From: Bacteroidota bacterium
Lineage (GTDB): Bacteria; Bacteroidota; Bacteroidia; Bacteroidales; Dysgonomonadaceae
Reading direction: 5' to 3'
DNA length: 43,251 bases
Assembly: GCA_023418255.1 (NCBI GenBank)
Contig: JAEZZZ010000041.1
Coordinates: 1-43,251, forward strand
Below the pieces are notes generated by a model. That model was given only the letters and a program-made list of their open reading frames with translations, was not told the origin of the DNA and did not search any database. The position numbers and the translations under genes were made by a program. Each line of letters begins with the position of its first letter. The first letter of the stretch is position 1. Shown piece by piece: positions 33,443 through 43,104 of the stretch.

Positions 33443-33527
33443 TGAGGTTTGTATTGAAAATAAACTGTCTTTGGCAAATATGCTCTTGCTTCGAGCTGTT
33501 TTTTTTAATAAATTAAATTGCATCCAA

Positions 33528-34277
33528 ATGGATATTCTTATTATCGAAGATGAAATGTTGTTAGCAAGTGAGTTGGAAGAAAAGTTGCTTGGCATAAACT
33601 CAGCATTCAGGATTGTTGGCAAACTGCCAAGTGTCCAAGATTCGTTAGCATGGCTGAAAAAGTATTCGTGCGATTTAATTTTTATGGATATACAATTGAG
33701 TGACGGGCTTTCATTTTCTATTTTCGAGAAAATAAAAATTTCCTGTCCGGTTATTTTTACCACAGCATATGACCGGTATGCCATTCAGGCATTTGATGTA
33801 AATAGCATCGCATATATATTGAAGCCAATAGATGAGGAAGAGATTCGAAAAGCATTGGAAAAATATTATTTTTTACGTAAGGCTTATTTGGAAAAGTTGC
33901 AAAAATTTGCATCGGAAATGTCAACTGACAATAAAAAATATAGCGAGCAGCTTATTGTGTCACAAGGCCCGGTAAAGAAGATCTTAAAAACAAGAGATAT
34001 CCCTATTTTCAAAGCAGATGACCGATATGTATTTGCTTTTAGTGCTCAGGGACAACGTTTCTTTTGCAACCATACACTTAAAGAATTAGAAACCATTTTA
34101 AATCCGCATCTGTTTTTTCGGATAAGCAGAACATATATCATTCAAAAAGAGCACATTATGGGATGGACGATCTGTTCAAAAGGAAGGATTGAGGTGTCTA
34201 TGAATGTGGACACTCCTTTTCATCTATTTGTCAGTCAGTCGCGTACATCAGAATTTAAAGCATGGTTAAAGAATTAA
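33528..34277 (+). CDS. LytTR-family response regulator
   Basis: A 249-residue two-component response regulator. The receiver domain (1-120) has acidic E7-D8, phosphoacceptor D54 (FMDIQLSDG), the Thr in FTTAYD and the Lys in YILKPID. From about 155 the LytTR DNA-binding domain follows (IPIFKADDRYVFAFSAQGQ, then FFRISRTYIIQKEHIMGW). LytTR proteins bind pairs of short direct repeats about two helical turns apart. The ATG at 33528 is chosen because the receiver fold begins right there. Its end overlaps the kinase gene by 16 nt. The 24-bp inverted repeat lies 85 nt upstream. Confidence 0.93.
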   Translation: MDILIIEDEMLLASELEEKLLGINSAFRIVGKLPSVQDSLAWLKKYSCDLIFMDIQLSDGLSFSIFEKIKISCPVIFTTAYDRYAIQAFDVNSIAYILKPIDEEEIRKALEKYYFLRKAYLEKLQKFASEMSTDNKKYSEQLIVSQGPVKKILKTRDIPIFKADDRYVFAFSAQGQRFFCNHTLKELETILNPHLFFRISRTYIIQKEHIMGWTICSKGRIEVSMNVDTPFHLFVSQSRTSEFKAWLKN

Positions 34278-35716
34278 AAGATAGAATCATCCTCAGGCCC
34301 TATTTTTGGATGGGCATTTTGTTGTTTCTTTTTCTCATCGGATTTTCTTATCGAAAAGGGATGTTGGTGGAAAAGGAGGCCAATGAGCGCATTAAAATGA
34401 TGGTAGATAATGTGGCAAAAGACAATATCAATACGATGAGAAAAATAGTCATGTGCTATGTAGATCAATTAGAATATATAAAGTATACGATGCTTTCATC
34501 AGAAAGCAATCTGAGTGAAACGATTCGCTATTTTTCGCAAAAAGACAGCATTCTTCGAAAAGTTAAAATTGTAGAAATAAATCCTCGTTTTGCGACATAT
34601 CAAATCCATCCCATAATCAATGATTCTACACAGTGTCTCGAATTTATGCTACCATTAGGTTCGAAGAACACTTTACAAAATAAAGCACTTTCTTTGAAAG
34701 TAAATTTAATGGATTTGCATAAAAAAATAAGCAGAGATAAAAATGTTTCACCCGCATATGTGACACTTAGCCAAAATAATACATATATTTTTCATCCCGA
34801 TGAGACTAAAATTGGTAAACCTGTAAAAAAAGATTTTTTATGTACCGAAGATTTCTATCGTGAGAAAATCATTAAAGAGACTTATTCAGAATATTTGCAA
34901 ATTCCCGTATATCGCTATTATGATATGGCGGAATTGGGCGGTCAACAGTGGCTTTTCACGGCAAGTATTCCCGGATTGAGTTTCAAGGATTTTGTGTCAA
35001 AGACACAAAATGCATTTATTTACACGGCGTTGCTCGCGCTGTTGGCTTTCGTGGTTATATTCTTTTTTGGTATTCTGCATTGGCAAAAAGAATTCCTACA
35101 AAGGCAACATATTCTGCAAGAAAAAATTGAGTTAGAACTCAAAAATGAACAACAGAAACAGCAAGTGCTTGCTACGGAATTGGAGCAGTTGAAGAGCGGT
35201 TTGAATCCTCACTTTTTATTTAATTCGCTCGGTAGTCTTAAAGCGTTGGTAAATAAGCAGCCGGCTGAGGCAAAACGCTTTGCCGTAGCACTCTCCAATC
35301 TTTATCGATATCTCTTGAAGCAAGAAAATTGCACGTTGATTTCTCTGCAAGAAGAGTTCGATTTTGCGAAAGATTATATTTATTTACAGCAAATTCGTTT
35401 TTCCGAACGAATTGAAGTGGAAATATCCATTCCCAAAGAAGATTTAAAGCGTCAACTGCCGCCCATGTCATTGCAACTTTTGATTGAGAACTGCATCAAG
35501 CATACAAAAATGTCCTCTTCAGAAAAACTTTTTATCAAAATTCAATCCAAAGGAAATCAGCTTGTTGTGACAAATAACTACAACCCGATCGAACAAATTA
35601 CAACTTCGGGTATCGGATTGGATAACCTTACAAAGCGATATTCTTATCTCACTTCCGCACCGTGTTCATTTTACATCCGAAATGAACAGTTTGTTGCCGA
35701 AATTCCATTAATATAA
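34262..35716 (+). CDS. LytS-type sensor histidine kinase
   Basis: A 484-residue membrane kinase. Transmembrane helix 1 is near residues 13-30 (PYFWMGILLFLFLIGFSY) and helix 2 near 252-273 (IYTALLALLAFVVIFFFGIL), enclosing a periplasmic sensor of about 220 residues that looks Cache-like (TYIFHPDETKIGKPVKKDF). After a coiled coil comes the His_kinase domain with phosphoacceptor H317 in LNPHFLFNSLGSLKAL, the LSNLYRYLL and LQQIRFSERI blocks, then a C-terminal ATPase with the N box LQLLIENCIKH and the G box SGIGLDNLTKRY. The signal is unknown. It overlaps its partner regulator. Confidence 0.93.
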   Translation: MVKELKDRIILRPYFWMGILLFLFLIGFSYRKGMLVEKEANERIKMMVDNVAKDNINTMRKIVMCYVDQLEYIKYTMLSSESNLSETIRYFSQKDSILRKVKIVEINPRFATYQIHPIINDSTQCLEFMLPLGSKNTLQNKALSLKVNLMDLHKKISRDKNVSPAYVTLSQNNTYIFHPDETKIGKPVKKDFLCTEDFYREKIIKETYSEYLQIPVYRYYDMAELGGQQWLFTASIPGLSFKDFVSKTQNAFIYTALLALLAFVVIFFFGILHWQKEFLQRQHILQEKIELELKNEQQKQQVLATELEQLKSGLNPHFLFNSLGSLKALVNKQPAEAKRFAVALSNLYRYLLKQENCTLISLQEEFDFAKDYIYLQQIRFSERIEVEISIPKEDLKRQLPPMSLQLLIENCIKHTKMSSSEKLFIKIQSKGNQLVVTNNYNPIEQITTSGIGLDNLTKRYSYLTSAPCSFYIRNEQFVAEIPLI

Positions 35717-35721
35717 TCCAG

Positions 35722-35750
35722 TTCACTACAAAAAAATCCCCATTCACTAC
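35722..35750 (+). promoter_or_regulatory. pair of 8-bp direct repeats, candidate LytTR operator
   Basis: TTCACTAC occurs at 35722-35729 and again at 35743-35750, a period of 21 bp (two helical turns). LytTR regulators such as AgrA and ComE bind paired 9-bp direct repeats with this geometry, although the sequence here is not their consensus. The pair ends 6 bp before the candidate -33 element at 35757 and follows directly on the genes for a LytTR regulator and its kinase. Confidence 0.5.
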
Positions 35751-35756
35751 TTATTA

Positions 35757-35787
35757 TTTGTTAAATGTGGCGAATGGTGTTAATTTG
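35757..35787 (+). promoter_or_regulatory. candidate promoter of the protease-susCD operon
   Basis: TTTG (35757-35760), 19 nt, then TTAATTTG (35780-35787), which differs from TAnnTTTG at one position. The predicted transcript would begin about 14 nt before the ATG at 35807. A weak -7 box fits an activator-dependent promoter with the operator just upstream. Confidence 0.45.
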
Positions 35788-35806
35788 CGAAAAATTTTAT
35801 TTTTGC

Positions 35807-38317
35807 ATGAAAAAGGGTACTATTCTATTTGCAGTTTTAGCTTTGCATGTGTTGTTTGTTTCGGGTAAAAACAAAAATCCAAAAGATAGCCTACAAAACA
35901 ATGCTCTGCGTTATCAGGAGATTATCGACAGTTCGCGCTGCCAGAGAGGATTATTCTCTATTTATGAAAATAAAGGCGATTATTATTTTGAAATTCCCGA
36001 TAGTTTGATAAAACGTGATTTTCTTATTGTAAATAGAATCTTAAAAGTCCCTTACGAACTGAACGATGCGGGCATAAACAAAGGTATCAATTATAAAAAC
36101 ACATTGATTCGTTTCGAAATCGACAAGTCATCTAACAGGCTTTTTATCCGCAATGTGCGACCAAAACCACATCATCCCGAAAGCGATTTTATAGCGCACT
36201 CGGTACACGAAAACTTTATCTCACCGCTGATGGGATTTCTGAAAATAGACGCCTACAAGCCGGACTCAAGTGCCGTGTTGGTGAAAGTGAATGATTTATA
36301 TAACGGGACATCCACGCTTTTTAATAATTTATATAAGAATATTAGCATCGGTGGAAATATCAACAAAGATTTGTCGCGTATCACTAAAGCCAGAGCCTAC
36401 GACAACAACATTGCCGTTGTATCCGAACTCTCGACAAAAGTGGATGAAGGTCACGCGTCTGTTTTTCTGACTGTTGAGTCGGTTTCATCTTTAGTGTTGC
36501 TGCCCGAAAAACCGATGACGGGACGTTTTCTTTCACCGCGTGTTGGATATTTTACCGTTCCATACACATTTTATTCTGATAATCAGAATAATGTTGATAA
36601 AAAAGAGTTGATTACACGCTGGCGATTAGAGCCGAAAGACAAAGCGGCCTATTTGCGCGGTGAACTCGTAGAACCGAAAAAGCCGATTGTGTTTTATCTC
36701 GATAAATCCACACCCAAGCAATGGCGTAAATATATGAAAACGGGTATTGAAGATTGGCAAAAGGCATTCGAAAAAGCCGGATTTAAGAATGCCATTATCG
36801 CCAAAGAATTTTCGGACGAAATAGATCCGTATGATATCAACTATTCAAGTATCACGTACGTTGCATCCGAAAAAATGAATGCCATGGGGCCGTCGGTATA
36901 TGATCCACGTTCGGGTGAAATCATTCAAGCCGATATTATATGGTGGCACAATGTGTTGTCAATGTTGCGCAACTGGATTATTATACAAACCGGAGCCACG
37001 CAACCCGATGCGCAATTGTGGAATTTATCGGAAGATTTGTTGGGCGACGCCATGCGTTTTGTTGCCTGCCACGAGGTGGGACACTCACTCGGATTGCGCC
37101 ACAATATGATTGCCTCTTCACTTTTTCCCGTAGATTCATTGCGAAGCAATAATTTTGTGAAAAAATGGGGCACTTCCACATCCATCATGGATTATTCACG
37201 CTATAATTATGTGGCGCAACCGGAAGACGGAGTCGAAGTGTTTTCGCCACAAATCGGTATCTATGACTTATTTGCAATTGAGTATGGTTATCGATGGACA
37301 GAAAAACAAAGTCCTTATGAAGAAGAAGCATTTTTGGCTGAAATGCTTAGTCGTCATCCGGAAAATGTGTATCGATACAGCGAAGCGCAAGATCCGCGAA
37401 GTGCGGTTGACCCTCGTGCACAAACGGAAGATTTGGGTGATAATCCCGTAAAAGCGAGCCAATACGGCATTGCCAATTTAAAACGGTTGATGCCGAAAGT
37501 GATTGGCATCACAGCTACAGGAAAACCACAGCAAGGATATACGGAAGCCGGACGGCTTTATTATGCCATTATCAGCCATTGGAATAATTTGGTCTATCAT
37601 CCGTTGGCAAATGTCGGCGGGATATATTTAGAAAATATAACACGTCACAGCCAAAATCAGACATACACATTTGTGCCGAAAGATATTCAAAAACAATCGG
37701 TGCAGTTTTTAATTCGCGAAACAATCGCCGATACGGATTGGCTTTTTGAGAGCGATTTAAATAGGTATACTTTCCCGATTAAAAGCACGCCGGATGGTTT
37801 TGTGGAAAATGCTCCCTCGTTGTTATTGAAAAATGCCCAAAGTTATATTTTCTGGGATTTACTCGATAATAAACGTTTGATTCGTATGTCCGAAAATGAA
37901 TATTACAACGGAAAAGAGGCATTTACGCCGGTAGAGTTGATGGATATGCTTTACGAAGCTGTATTTAAAAAGAGCGAAAAGCGAAAAACATTGAGTGTCA
38001 AAGAACGCTTTGTGCAGAAAGGATTGGTCGATGCGCTTATTCAAGCGGTTTCTACCGATGCTGTTACGAAAAAAAGTAAATCGTTAACGCACAACGAGCA
38101 TGCTGCCAACGACAATTATTCGTCAAGGGGTGTTATACGCAATGTCTCTTTCTATGGTTCGCTTTCCGACAGAATTTCCGATGCTATATCCGTAAAACGC
38201 GGATTGCTGTTGAGAATACAAAAAACCATTGATAAAAATCGCATGTCGGGCGACATGGCAACTCGCTATCATTATAACGATTTGTTGCTGCGCATCAATA
38301 GTGCATTAAGTTATTAA
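35807..38317 (+). CDS. secreted zinc-dependent metalloprotease (metzincin-like, DUF5117/DUF4953 type)
   Basis: An 836-residue exported protease. It has a signal peptide (KKGTILFAVLALHVLFVSG), a large N-terminal domain with the SPRVGYFTVPYTF and WRLEPKD blocks characteristic of this Bacteroidetes family, and the zinc site H422-E-x-x-H426-x-x-G-x-x-H432 (HEVGHSLGLRH). A Met-turn-like SIMDYSRYNY follows, as in metzincins. The ATG at 35807 is chosen because it opens the signal peptide. SusC begins 22 nt after its stop, so protease and SusCD form one operon, pointing to protein or peptide capture rather than glycan use. The specific substrate is unknown. Confidence 0.88.
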   Translation: MKKGTILFAVLALHVLFVSGKNKNPKDSLQNNALRYQEIIDSSRCQRGLFSIYENKGDYYFEIPDSLIKRDFLIVNRILKVPYELNDAGINKGINYKNTLIRFEIDKSSNRLFIRNVRPKPHHPESDFIAHSVHENFISPLMGFLKIDAYKPDSSAVLVKVNDLYNGTSTLFNNLYKNISIGGNINKDLSRITKARAYDNNIAVVSELSTKVDEGHASVFLTVESVSSLVLLPEKPMTGRFLSPRVGYFTVPYTFYSDNQNNVDKKELITRWRLEPKDKAAYLRGELVEPKKPIVFYLDKSTPKQWRKYMKTGIEDWQKAFEKAGFKNAIIAKEFSDEIDPYDINYSSITYVASEKMNAMGPSVYDPRSGEIIQADIIWWHNVLSMLRNWIIIQTGATQPDAQLWNLSEDLLGDAMRFVACHEVGHSLGLRHNMIASSLFPVDSLRSNNFVKKWGTSTSIMDYSRYNYVAQPEDGVEVFSPQIGIYDLFAIEYGYRWTEKQSPYEEEAFLAEMLSRHPENVYRYSEAQDPRSAVDPRAQTEDLGDNPVKASQYGIANLKRLMPKVIGITATGKPQQGYTEAGRLYYAIISHWNNLVYHPLANVGGIYLENITRHSQNQTYTFVPKDIQKQSVQFLIRETIADTDWLFESDLNRYTFPIKSTPDGFVENAPSLLLKNAQSYIFWDLLDNKRLIRMSENEYYNGKEAFTPVELMDMLYEAVFKKSEKRKTLSVKERFVQKGLVDALIQAVSTDAVTKKSKSLTHNEHAANDNYSSRGVIRNVSFYGSLSDRISDAISVKRGLLLRIQKTIDKNRMSGDMATRYHYNDLLLRINSALSY

Positions 38318-38339
38318 ATACAATATAAAACATTATTCA

Positions 38340-41300
38340 ATGAAAAAAACGCTTATCCTTTTCATTTTCCAATTGATTGGATGTGTGGTATTTGCACAAA
38401 ACGTGCGCACCATTAAAGGGCGCATAACGGATAGCAAAACACAAGAACCGATGATTGGAGCTACGGTTTTTATCTCGCCAAACGAGAAAAATGTAGGGAG
38501 TTACGCCCCGCAAGGTGTCGTAACCGATTATGACGGTAATTTCTTGTTTACATTGCCACGATCAGTCAAAGAGATTGTTATCAGCTATGTTGGGTACACA
38601 ACCAAAACCGTCGTGCTGACACAAACGGATACATATAATATCAGCTTATCGGAAGATGCCAAGATGCTGAGCGATGTAGTGGTCACAGGGTATCAACGCA
38701 TCGAACGACGCAAACTCACTTCGTCCATATCCAAAGTGGAAATGGATGAAATCAAACAAGTGGGTGTGCCTAATATTGACCAACTTTTGTCGGGGCAAAT
38801 TGCCGGTGTCGTTACAAGTCCCACATCGGGAGCGCCCGGCGCTGCCAACAAAATCCGCATTCGCGGTACGGTTTCGCTTTCGGGTTCATCCGATCCGTTG
38901 TGGGTGTTGGATGGTATTCCGTTGGAAGGTAATGAAGTGCCAAAAGATTTTCAAGATTCGGACAATATCGACAACCTTTCCAATATGTCCATCGCGGGAT
39001 TAAATCCAAATGATATTCAAGACATCACCATCTTAAAAGATGCCGCCGCAACAGCTATTTATGGCGCACGAGCGGCAAACGGCGTGATTGTGATTACGAC
39101 AAAACGAGGTCGTGAGGGCAAAATGCGCATCAATTTTTCGTCCGATTTATTTTATACATTCAAACCGCGGTTCGAAAGACTCAATTTAATGAATGCCACG
39201 CAAAAAGTGGATTTTGAACTCGGTCTGCTTCAACATCCATATCACGGCTATCGTTCGAAAAATGGCGAAGTATCGCGCATTTTGACTTCTACCGACCAAA
39301 TGGAGATTTTCAAGAAAGACGGATTTTCGAAAATTTCAGCCGAAGCGCAACAACAAATCAACGCTTTGCGTACGCAAGGAACCGATTGGTTTAACGAAAT
39401 ATATCGCTCTTCCGTAAATCAACAATACGGACTTAGTCTTTCGGGCGGCACCGACAGAGTCGGATACTATTTCAGCACGGGATATTACAGCGAACAAGGA
39501 GCCACTCGCGGTGCCTCGTTTGACCGATTTAACATTTCGATGAATACGGATTTCAAAATCACTTCGAAACTAAATTTCAGCGTAGGACTGTTCGCTAATC
39601 AAAACGACAGAAAATCGTATGTGTCGGACGTAAACGGAGGATTTACCAACGCGCAGAATTATACTCGCAGAGTGAATCCATATCTCGAAGCGTTGGACAA
39701 AAACGGGAAATATATTTACGACCCTGATTTGATGAATACGAGCGACAAGCCGATTCCGTTCAACTATCTCGAAGAACAAAATAATGCATCGTATTCGTTG
39801 AAGAATCAATCGATAAAGTCTATCTTTGAACTCAATTATGATATAATTCGCGGTTTAAAACTTTCTTCTCAATTGGGATTGCAGGTTGAAAACGGCGCGA
39901 CCGAGAAATTCACCGACGGTGAAACATTTTATACACGTGTTATCAGAGATGCAAAAAGTTATCGCGGAAAATCGGTCCTTCCCGAAGGCGGCATCATTCA
40001 AAACTGGAACAATCGATTTTTTCAATATAATTGGCGAAATCAACTTTTTTTCCAAAAAAGATTCAATGAACATCACGATGTGGATATAATGGCGGGTATG
40101 GAAATGCGTCGCAACAACTACACCGATATTCGTACCAAAGGATTCGGGTTCGATCCGAACTCGCTCACAACCAAGCCAATCGTTTTTCCGCAAGGTTACA
40201 GCAATACGCACGATGCAAGTTTAGAGCAATACAGAAAACAATTTATCGAAAATGCATTTCTTTCCTATTTCAGCACCGCTTCCTATACATTGAACGGCAA
40301 ATATACGTTGTTTGGCAGTGTGCGCTACGATGGTTCTAACCTCTTTGGTGTCGATCCAAAATATCGCTATTTGCCGTTGTGGTCTGTTTCCGGCGCATGG
40401 AATGTGAGCCGCGAAGAGTTTTTGAAAGATATCACTTGGTTGAGCAACTTCAAATTGCGTGCATCATACGGTTTACAGGGGAATATCGATAAAGAAACAT
40501 CGCCTTTTGTGAAAGGCGAGTGGAGCACTACCGGTTTCTTTGAAGGACAAAATGTGCCGAGCATTTCTGTAACATCGCCACCCAACCAATATTTACGCTG
40601 GGAAAAAACAAGCACTTCCAATATCGGGTTCGATTTGGGTTTTATTGAGAATAGAATCAATATAAGTTTTGATGCTTATCGCCGGTATAGCAACGATTTG
40701 ATTAACTCGAAAGCTTTGCCTCACGAAAATGGATTCAACTTTGTGAATCTTAATTGGGCGGCGGTGTCCAACACCGGATGGGAGTTGTCAGTTTCTACGC
40801 TGAATATCAAAACAAAAAATTTCCGATGGTCAACCGATTTCAATATCGCACAGAACAAAAGCGAAGTGCATCGCATCAACACTCCCGACAACAACTATTT
40901 CCCATCCTTGGAAGGCTATCCGGTGAATGCCGTGTTCGGCATCCAAACAGCGGGAGTTGATCCTAAAACCGGTTTGATGCGATTTAAAGGTAAAAAAGAG
41001 GGAGAAACACTTTCGATGAAAGAGTTTTACAATTTAGATACCGGTGTGTGGGGCGATGTGCTTACGAAGTATTCCGCAAAAGAATTCAGGGAATTATTCA
41101 CCTATATGGGTGATGTCGATCCTCGTTTTTCGGGTGGTTTTATCAATCGATTTAGCTATAAAAATCTTGATTTCTCTATCTCTTCGAGCTTTTTCTTGGA
41201 CAGAACCGTACGTGCCACACCGTTCTACAATCCTACAAAAGTAGACCCGGGAATCAACTATACCACGCAAATGAATGACGTATGGAATCCGAAAAATAAA

Positions 41301-41648
41301 GAAGGAGCATATCCCGTTATTCTGAAAAGAAATATGGACGATGCCGATATGGATATGGCATATAATTGGATTAACAGCTACGACCCATCGAGTTCTTATA
41401 ATTATTATGATATTTGGATTAAGAAACTGAGTTACATGCGCATAAGCAGTATTCGCATGGGGTATACATTGGGGCACGATGTGCTCAAAAGCAATCATGT
41501 GTCATCCATTCGTTTTAATTTGGAGGCACGCAATCCGTTCGTATTCGGAAGCGATTATAACGGCTATTTCGACCCTGAAAATTATGGGAATATTTATGCT
41601 CAACCCACACCGCGAAGCATTTCGTTTGGAGTGAATGTAACATTTTAA
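38340..41648 (+). CDS. SusC/RagA-family TonB-dependent outer-membrane transporter
   Basis: A 1102-residue outer-membrane receptor. Order of parts: signal peptide (KKTLILFIFQLIGCVVFAQ); CarboxypepD_reg-like domain at about 22-110 (IKGRITDSKTQEPMIGATVF, ISYVGYTTKTV); plug domain at about 115-240 with LSDVVVTGYQRIERRKLTSS, IRIRGTVSLSG and DPLWVLDGIPLEG; then the 22-stranded barrel to a C-terminal SFGVNVTF ending in Phe, as expected for BAM recognition. The NDIQDITILKDAAATAIYGARAANGV segment is the SusC signature. Energy comes from TonB-ExbBD encoded elsewhere. SusD follows after 12 nt and should act as its lid. The protease upstream suggests peptide import, like RagAB. Confidence 0.96.
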   Translation: MKKTLILFIFQLIGCVVFAQNVRTIKGRITDSKTQEPMIGATVFISPNEKNVGSYAPQGVVTDYDGNFLFTLPRSVKEIVISYVGYTTKTVVLTQTDTYNISLSEDAKMLSDVVVTGYQRIERRKLTSSISKVEMDEIKQVGVPNIDQLLSGQIAGVVTSPTSGAPGAANKIRIRGTVSLSGSSDPLWVLDGIPLEGNEVPKDFQDSDNIDNLSNMSIAGLNPNDIQDITILKDAAATAIYGARAANGVIVITTKRGREGKMRINFSSDLFYTFKPRFERLNLMNATQKVDFELGLLQHPYHGYRSKNGEVSRILTSTDQMEIFKKDGFSKISAEAQQQINALRTQGTDWFNEIYRSSVNQQYGLSLSGGTDRVGYYFSTGYYSEQGATRGASFDRFNISMNTDFKITSKLNFSVGLFANQNDRKSYVSDVNGGFTNAQNYTRRVNPYLEALDKNGKYIYDPDLMNTSDKPIPFNYLEEQNNASYSLKNQSIKSIFELNYDIIRGLKLSSQLGLQVENGATEKFTDGETFYTRVIRDAKSYRGKSVLPEGGIIQNWNNRFFQYNWRNQLFFQKRFNEHHDVDIMAGMEMRRNNYTDIRTKGFGFDPNSLTTKPIVFPQGYSNTHDASLEQYRKQFIENAFLSYFSTASYTLNGKYTLFGSVRYDGSNLFGVDPKYRYLPLWSVSGAWNVSREEFLKDITWLSNFKLRASYGLQGNIDKETSPFVKGEWSTTGFFEGQNVPSISVTSPPNQYLRWEKTSTSNIGFDLGFIENRINISFDAYRRYSNDLINSKALPHENGFNFVNLNWAAVSNTGWELSVSTLNIKTKNFRWSTDFNIAQNKSEVHRINTPDNNYFPSLEGYPVNAVFGIQTAGVDPKTGLMRFKGKKEGETLSMKEFYNLDTGVWGDVLTKYSAKEFRELFTYMGDVDPRFSGGFINRFSYKNLDFSISSSFFLDRTVRATPFYNPTKVDPGINYTTQMNDVWNPKNKEGAYPVILKRNMDDADMDMAYNWINSYDPSSSYNYYDIWIKKLSYMRISSIRMGYTLGHDVLKSNHVSSIRFNLEARNPFVFGSDYNGYFDPENYGNIYAQPTPRSISFGVNVTF

Positions 41649-41660
41649 AAAAGTAGAAAA

Positions 41661-43013
41661 ATGAGAGAATATAAAGTATATACATTGTGTGCCGCATTGT
41701 TTCTGGGAGTTTTCCTGAACAGTTGCGACGGCTTTTTGGATATCACACCTGTGGGACAAGTAATACCGGAAAATTCCACAGAATACAGAGGCTTCATTAA
41801 CTCGGCTTATAAATTGGTGCCGAGTCATAAAGCATTGCTGAATATGCGCGGAACGCATTTCAATCCCGAAGGCGACCCATGGGGAATGGGATTGGACGGA
41901 TTTGACATGTTTAAAGATATTTATATGTGGAACGATGTAAATCCCGACGATAAAACACAGGAATATCCCTATATTTCATTTTATCAAGTGATTTTTTACA
42001 CGAATGAAATAATCAACAACGCTCCCAATGCCGTAGATGACAATAAAGAAAGCCTAAAACAAATCATTGGCGAGGCATACGCGCTGCGTGCGTACATGTA
42101 TTTTGAGTTGGCAAATATGTATGCGCCCATATATGATAAGTCAACAGCTTCATCGGTAAAGGCAATTCCGATTTCTACCAAAATAGATGTTGAACAAGCC
42201 TATCCGAAAGCTACTCTGCAAGAAGTGTACGATTTAATTTTAAGTGATATTAATAACGCGCAATCCTATCTTGAAGTTTCGCAACAAGAAGGCGAAAACA
42301 GATACCGTTTTTCGTTGGAAGGACTGCACGCGTTGAAATCACGCGTCTATCTTTATATGAAAGAGTGGCAAAAATCGCTTGATGCATCCACGCAAGCATT
42401 GGCAATAAGCAAAGCGTTGGAGGATATGAACAGTGATGAATATGTGCCTAACACAGATTATAAATCGAAAGAAGCCATATTATCCCTTGAATATCCAAGT
42501 CGCCTCGAATTAACTTCTTATGCCTCTATCTCGGAGATACTTATTTCATCATATAAAGATGGCGATTTGCGTCCAAAGCATTATTTTACAGAATCATTTT
42601 CAGGCTATTTAGTTACCAATAAAGTGGCTTCTAAAAATGAAAAAGTAACGTTCAGAAGAAGTGAGTTGTTTTTGAATGCCGCTGAGTCATATGCGCGACT
42701 GGGCAAAGATGCCGTAGCACGCACTTATTTGGGCGAGTTGTTGAAAAACAGATATACGCCGAAGGCGTATGCGTTGCAGATAGAGAAGTTGAATACGTTG
42801 TCGGGTGACGCGTTGGTAAATGAAATCCTTTTGGAACGCGAAAAAGAGTTGGCGCTGGAAGGACATCAATGGTATGACTGGCGCAGAACAACTCAGCCGG
42901 AAGTGCGAAAAACGGTGAAAGGCGTGGAGTGTGTGTTGAAAAAGAGCGACCCGCGTTATACGTTGCAAATTCCAAAGTCGGCGCGTGAGGCCAATCCGCT
43001 TTTGAATGAATAA
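41661..43013 (+). CDS. SusD/RagB-family surface lipoprotein
   Basis: A 450-residue substrate-binding lipoprotein that closes over SusC at the cell surface. The lipobox is GVFLNSC, with the lipidated Cys followed by DGFLDITPVGQV, a standard SusD opening. TPR-like helices carry EAYALRAYMYFELANMYAP and GLHALKSRVYLYMKEWQKSL; the C-terminal family block ILLEREKELALEGHQWYDWRR is present. It is somewhat shorter than the typical 500-600 residues, closer to the RagB-type size, consistent with a peptide-handling system but not proof. A hairpin terminator follows 61 nt later. Confidence 0.95.
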   Translation: MREYKVYTLCAALFLGVFLNSCDGFLDITPVGQVIPENSTEYRGFINSAYKLVPSHKALLNMRGTHFNPEGDPWGMGLDGFDMFKDIYMWNDVNPDDKTQEYPYISFYQVIFYTNEIINNAPNAVDDNKESLKQIIGEAYALRAYMYFELANMYAPIYDKSTASSVKAIPISTKIDVEQAYPKATLQEVYDLILSDINNAQSYLEVSQQEGENRYRFSLEGLHALKSRVYLYMKEWQKSLDASTQALAISKALEDMNSDEYVPNTDYKSKEAILSLEYPSRLELTSYASISEILISSYKDGDLRPKHYFTESFSGYLVTNKVASKNEKVTFRRSELFLNAAESYARLGKDAVARTYLGELLKNRYTPKAYALQIEKLNTLSGDALVNEILLEREKELALEGHQWYDWRRTTQPEVRKTVKGVECVLKKSDPRYTLQIPKSAREANPLLNE

Positions 43014-43074
43014 TAAAAGGTATTTAATCAGTAGAGAACCATCATTTGTAAATAGTCAATCAACAAGTACAAAT

Positions 43075-43104
43075 CAGAGGGCTATTGTGCACAATAACCC
43101 TCTG
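43075..43104 (+). terminator. terminator after susD
   Basis: A nearly perfect 30-nt palindrome (15-nt arms, one mismatch) is followed by a T-rich stretch. It ends the protease-SusC-SusD operon. From here to 43251 I see no supported gene; the region probably holds the promoter of the next one. Confidence 0.7.

Noticed and set aside
35798..35805. TATTTTTG as the -7 box of the protease gene
   Set aside because: It lies one base before the ATG, so transcription would start inside the gene; TTTG lies only 10 nt upstream. The match at 35757-35787 is better placed.
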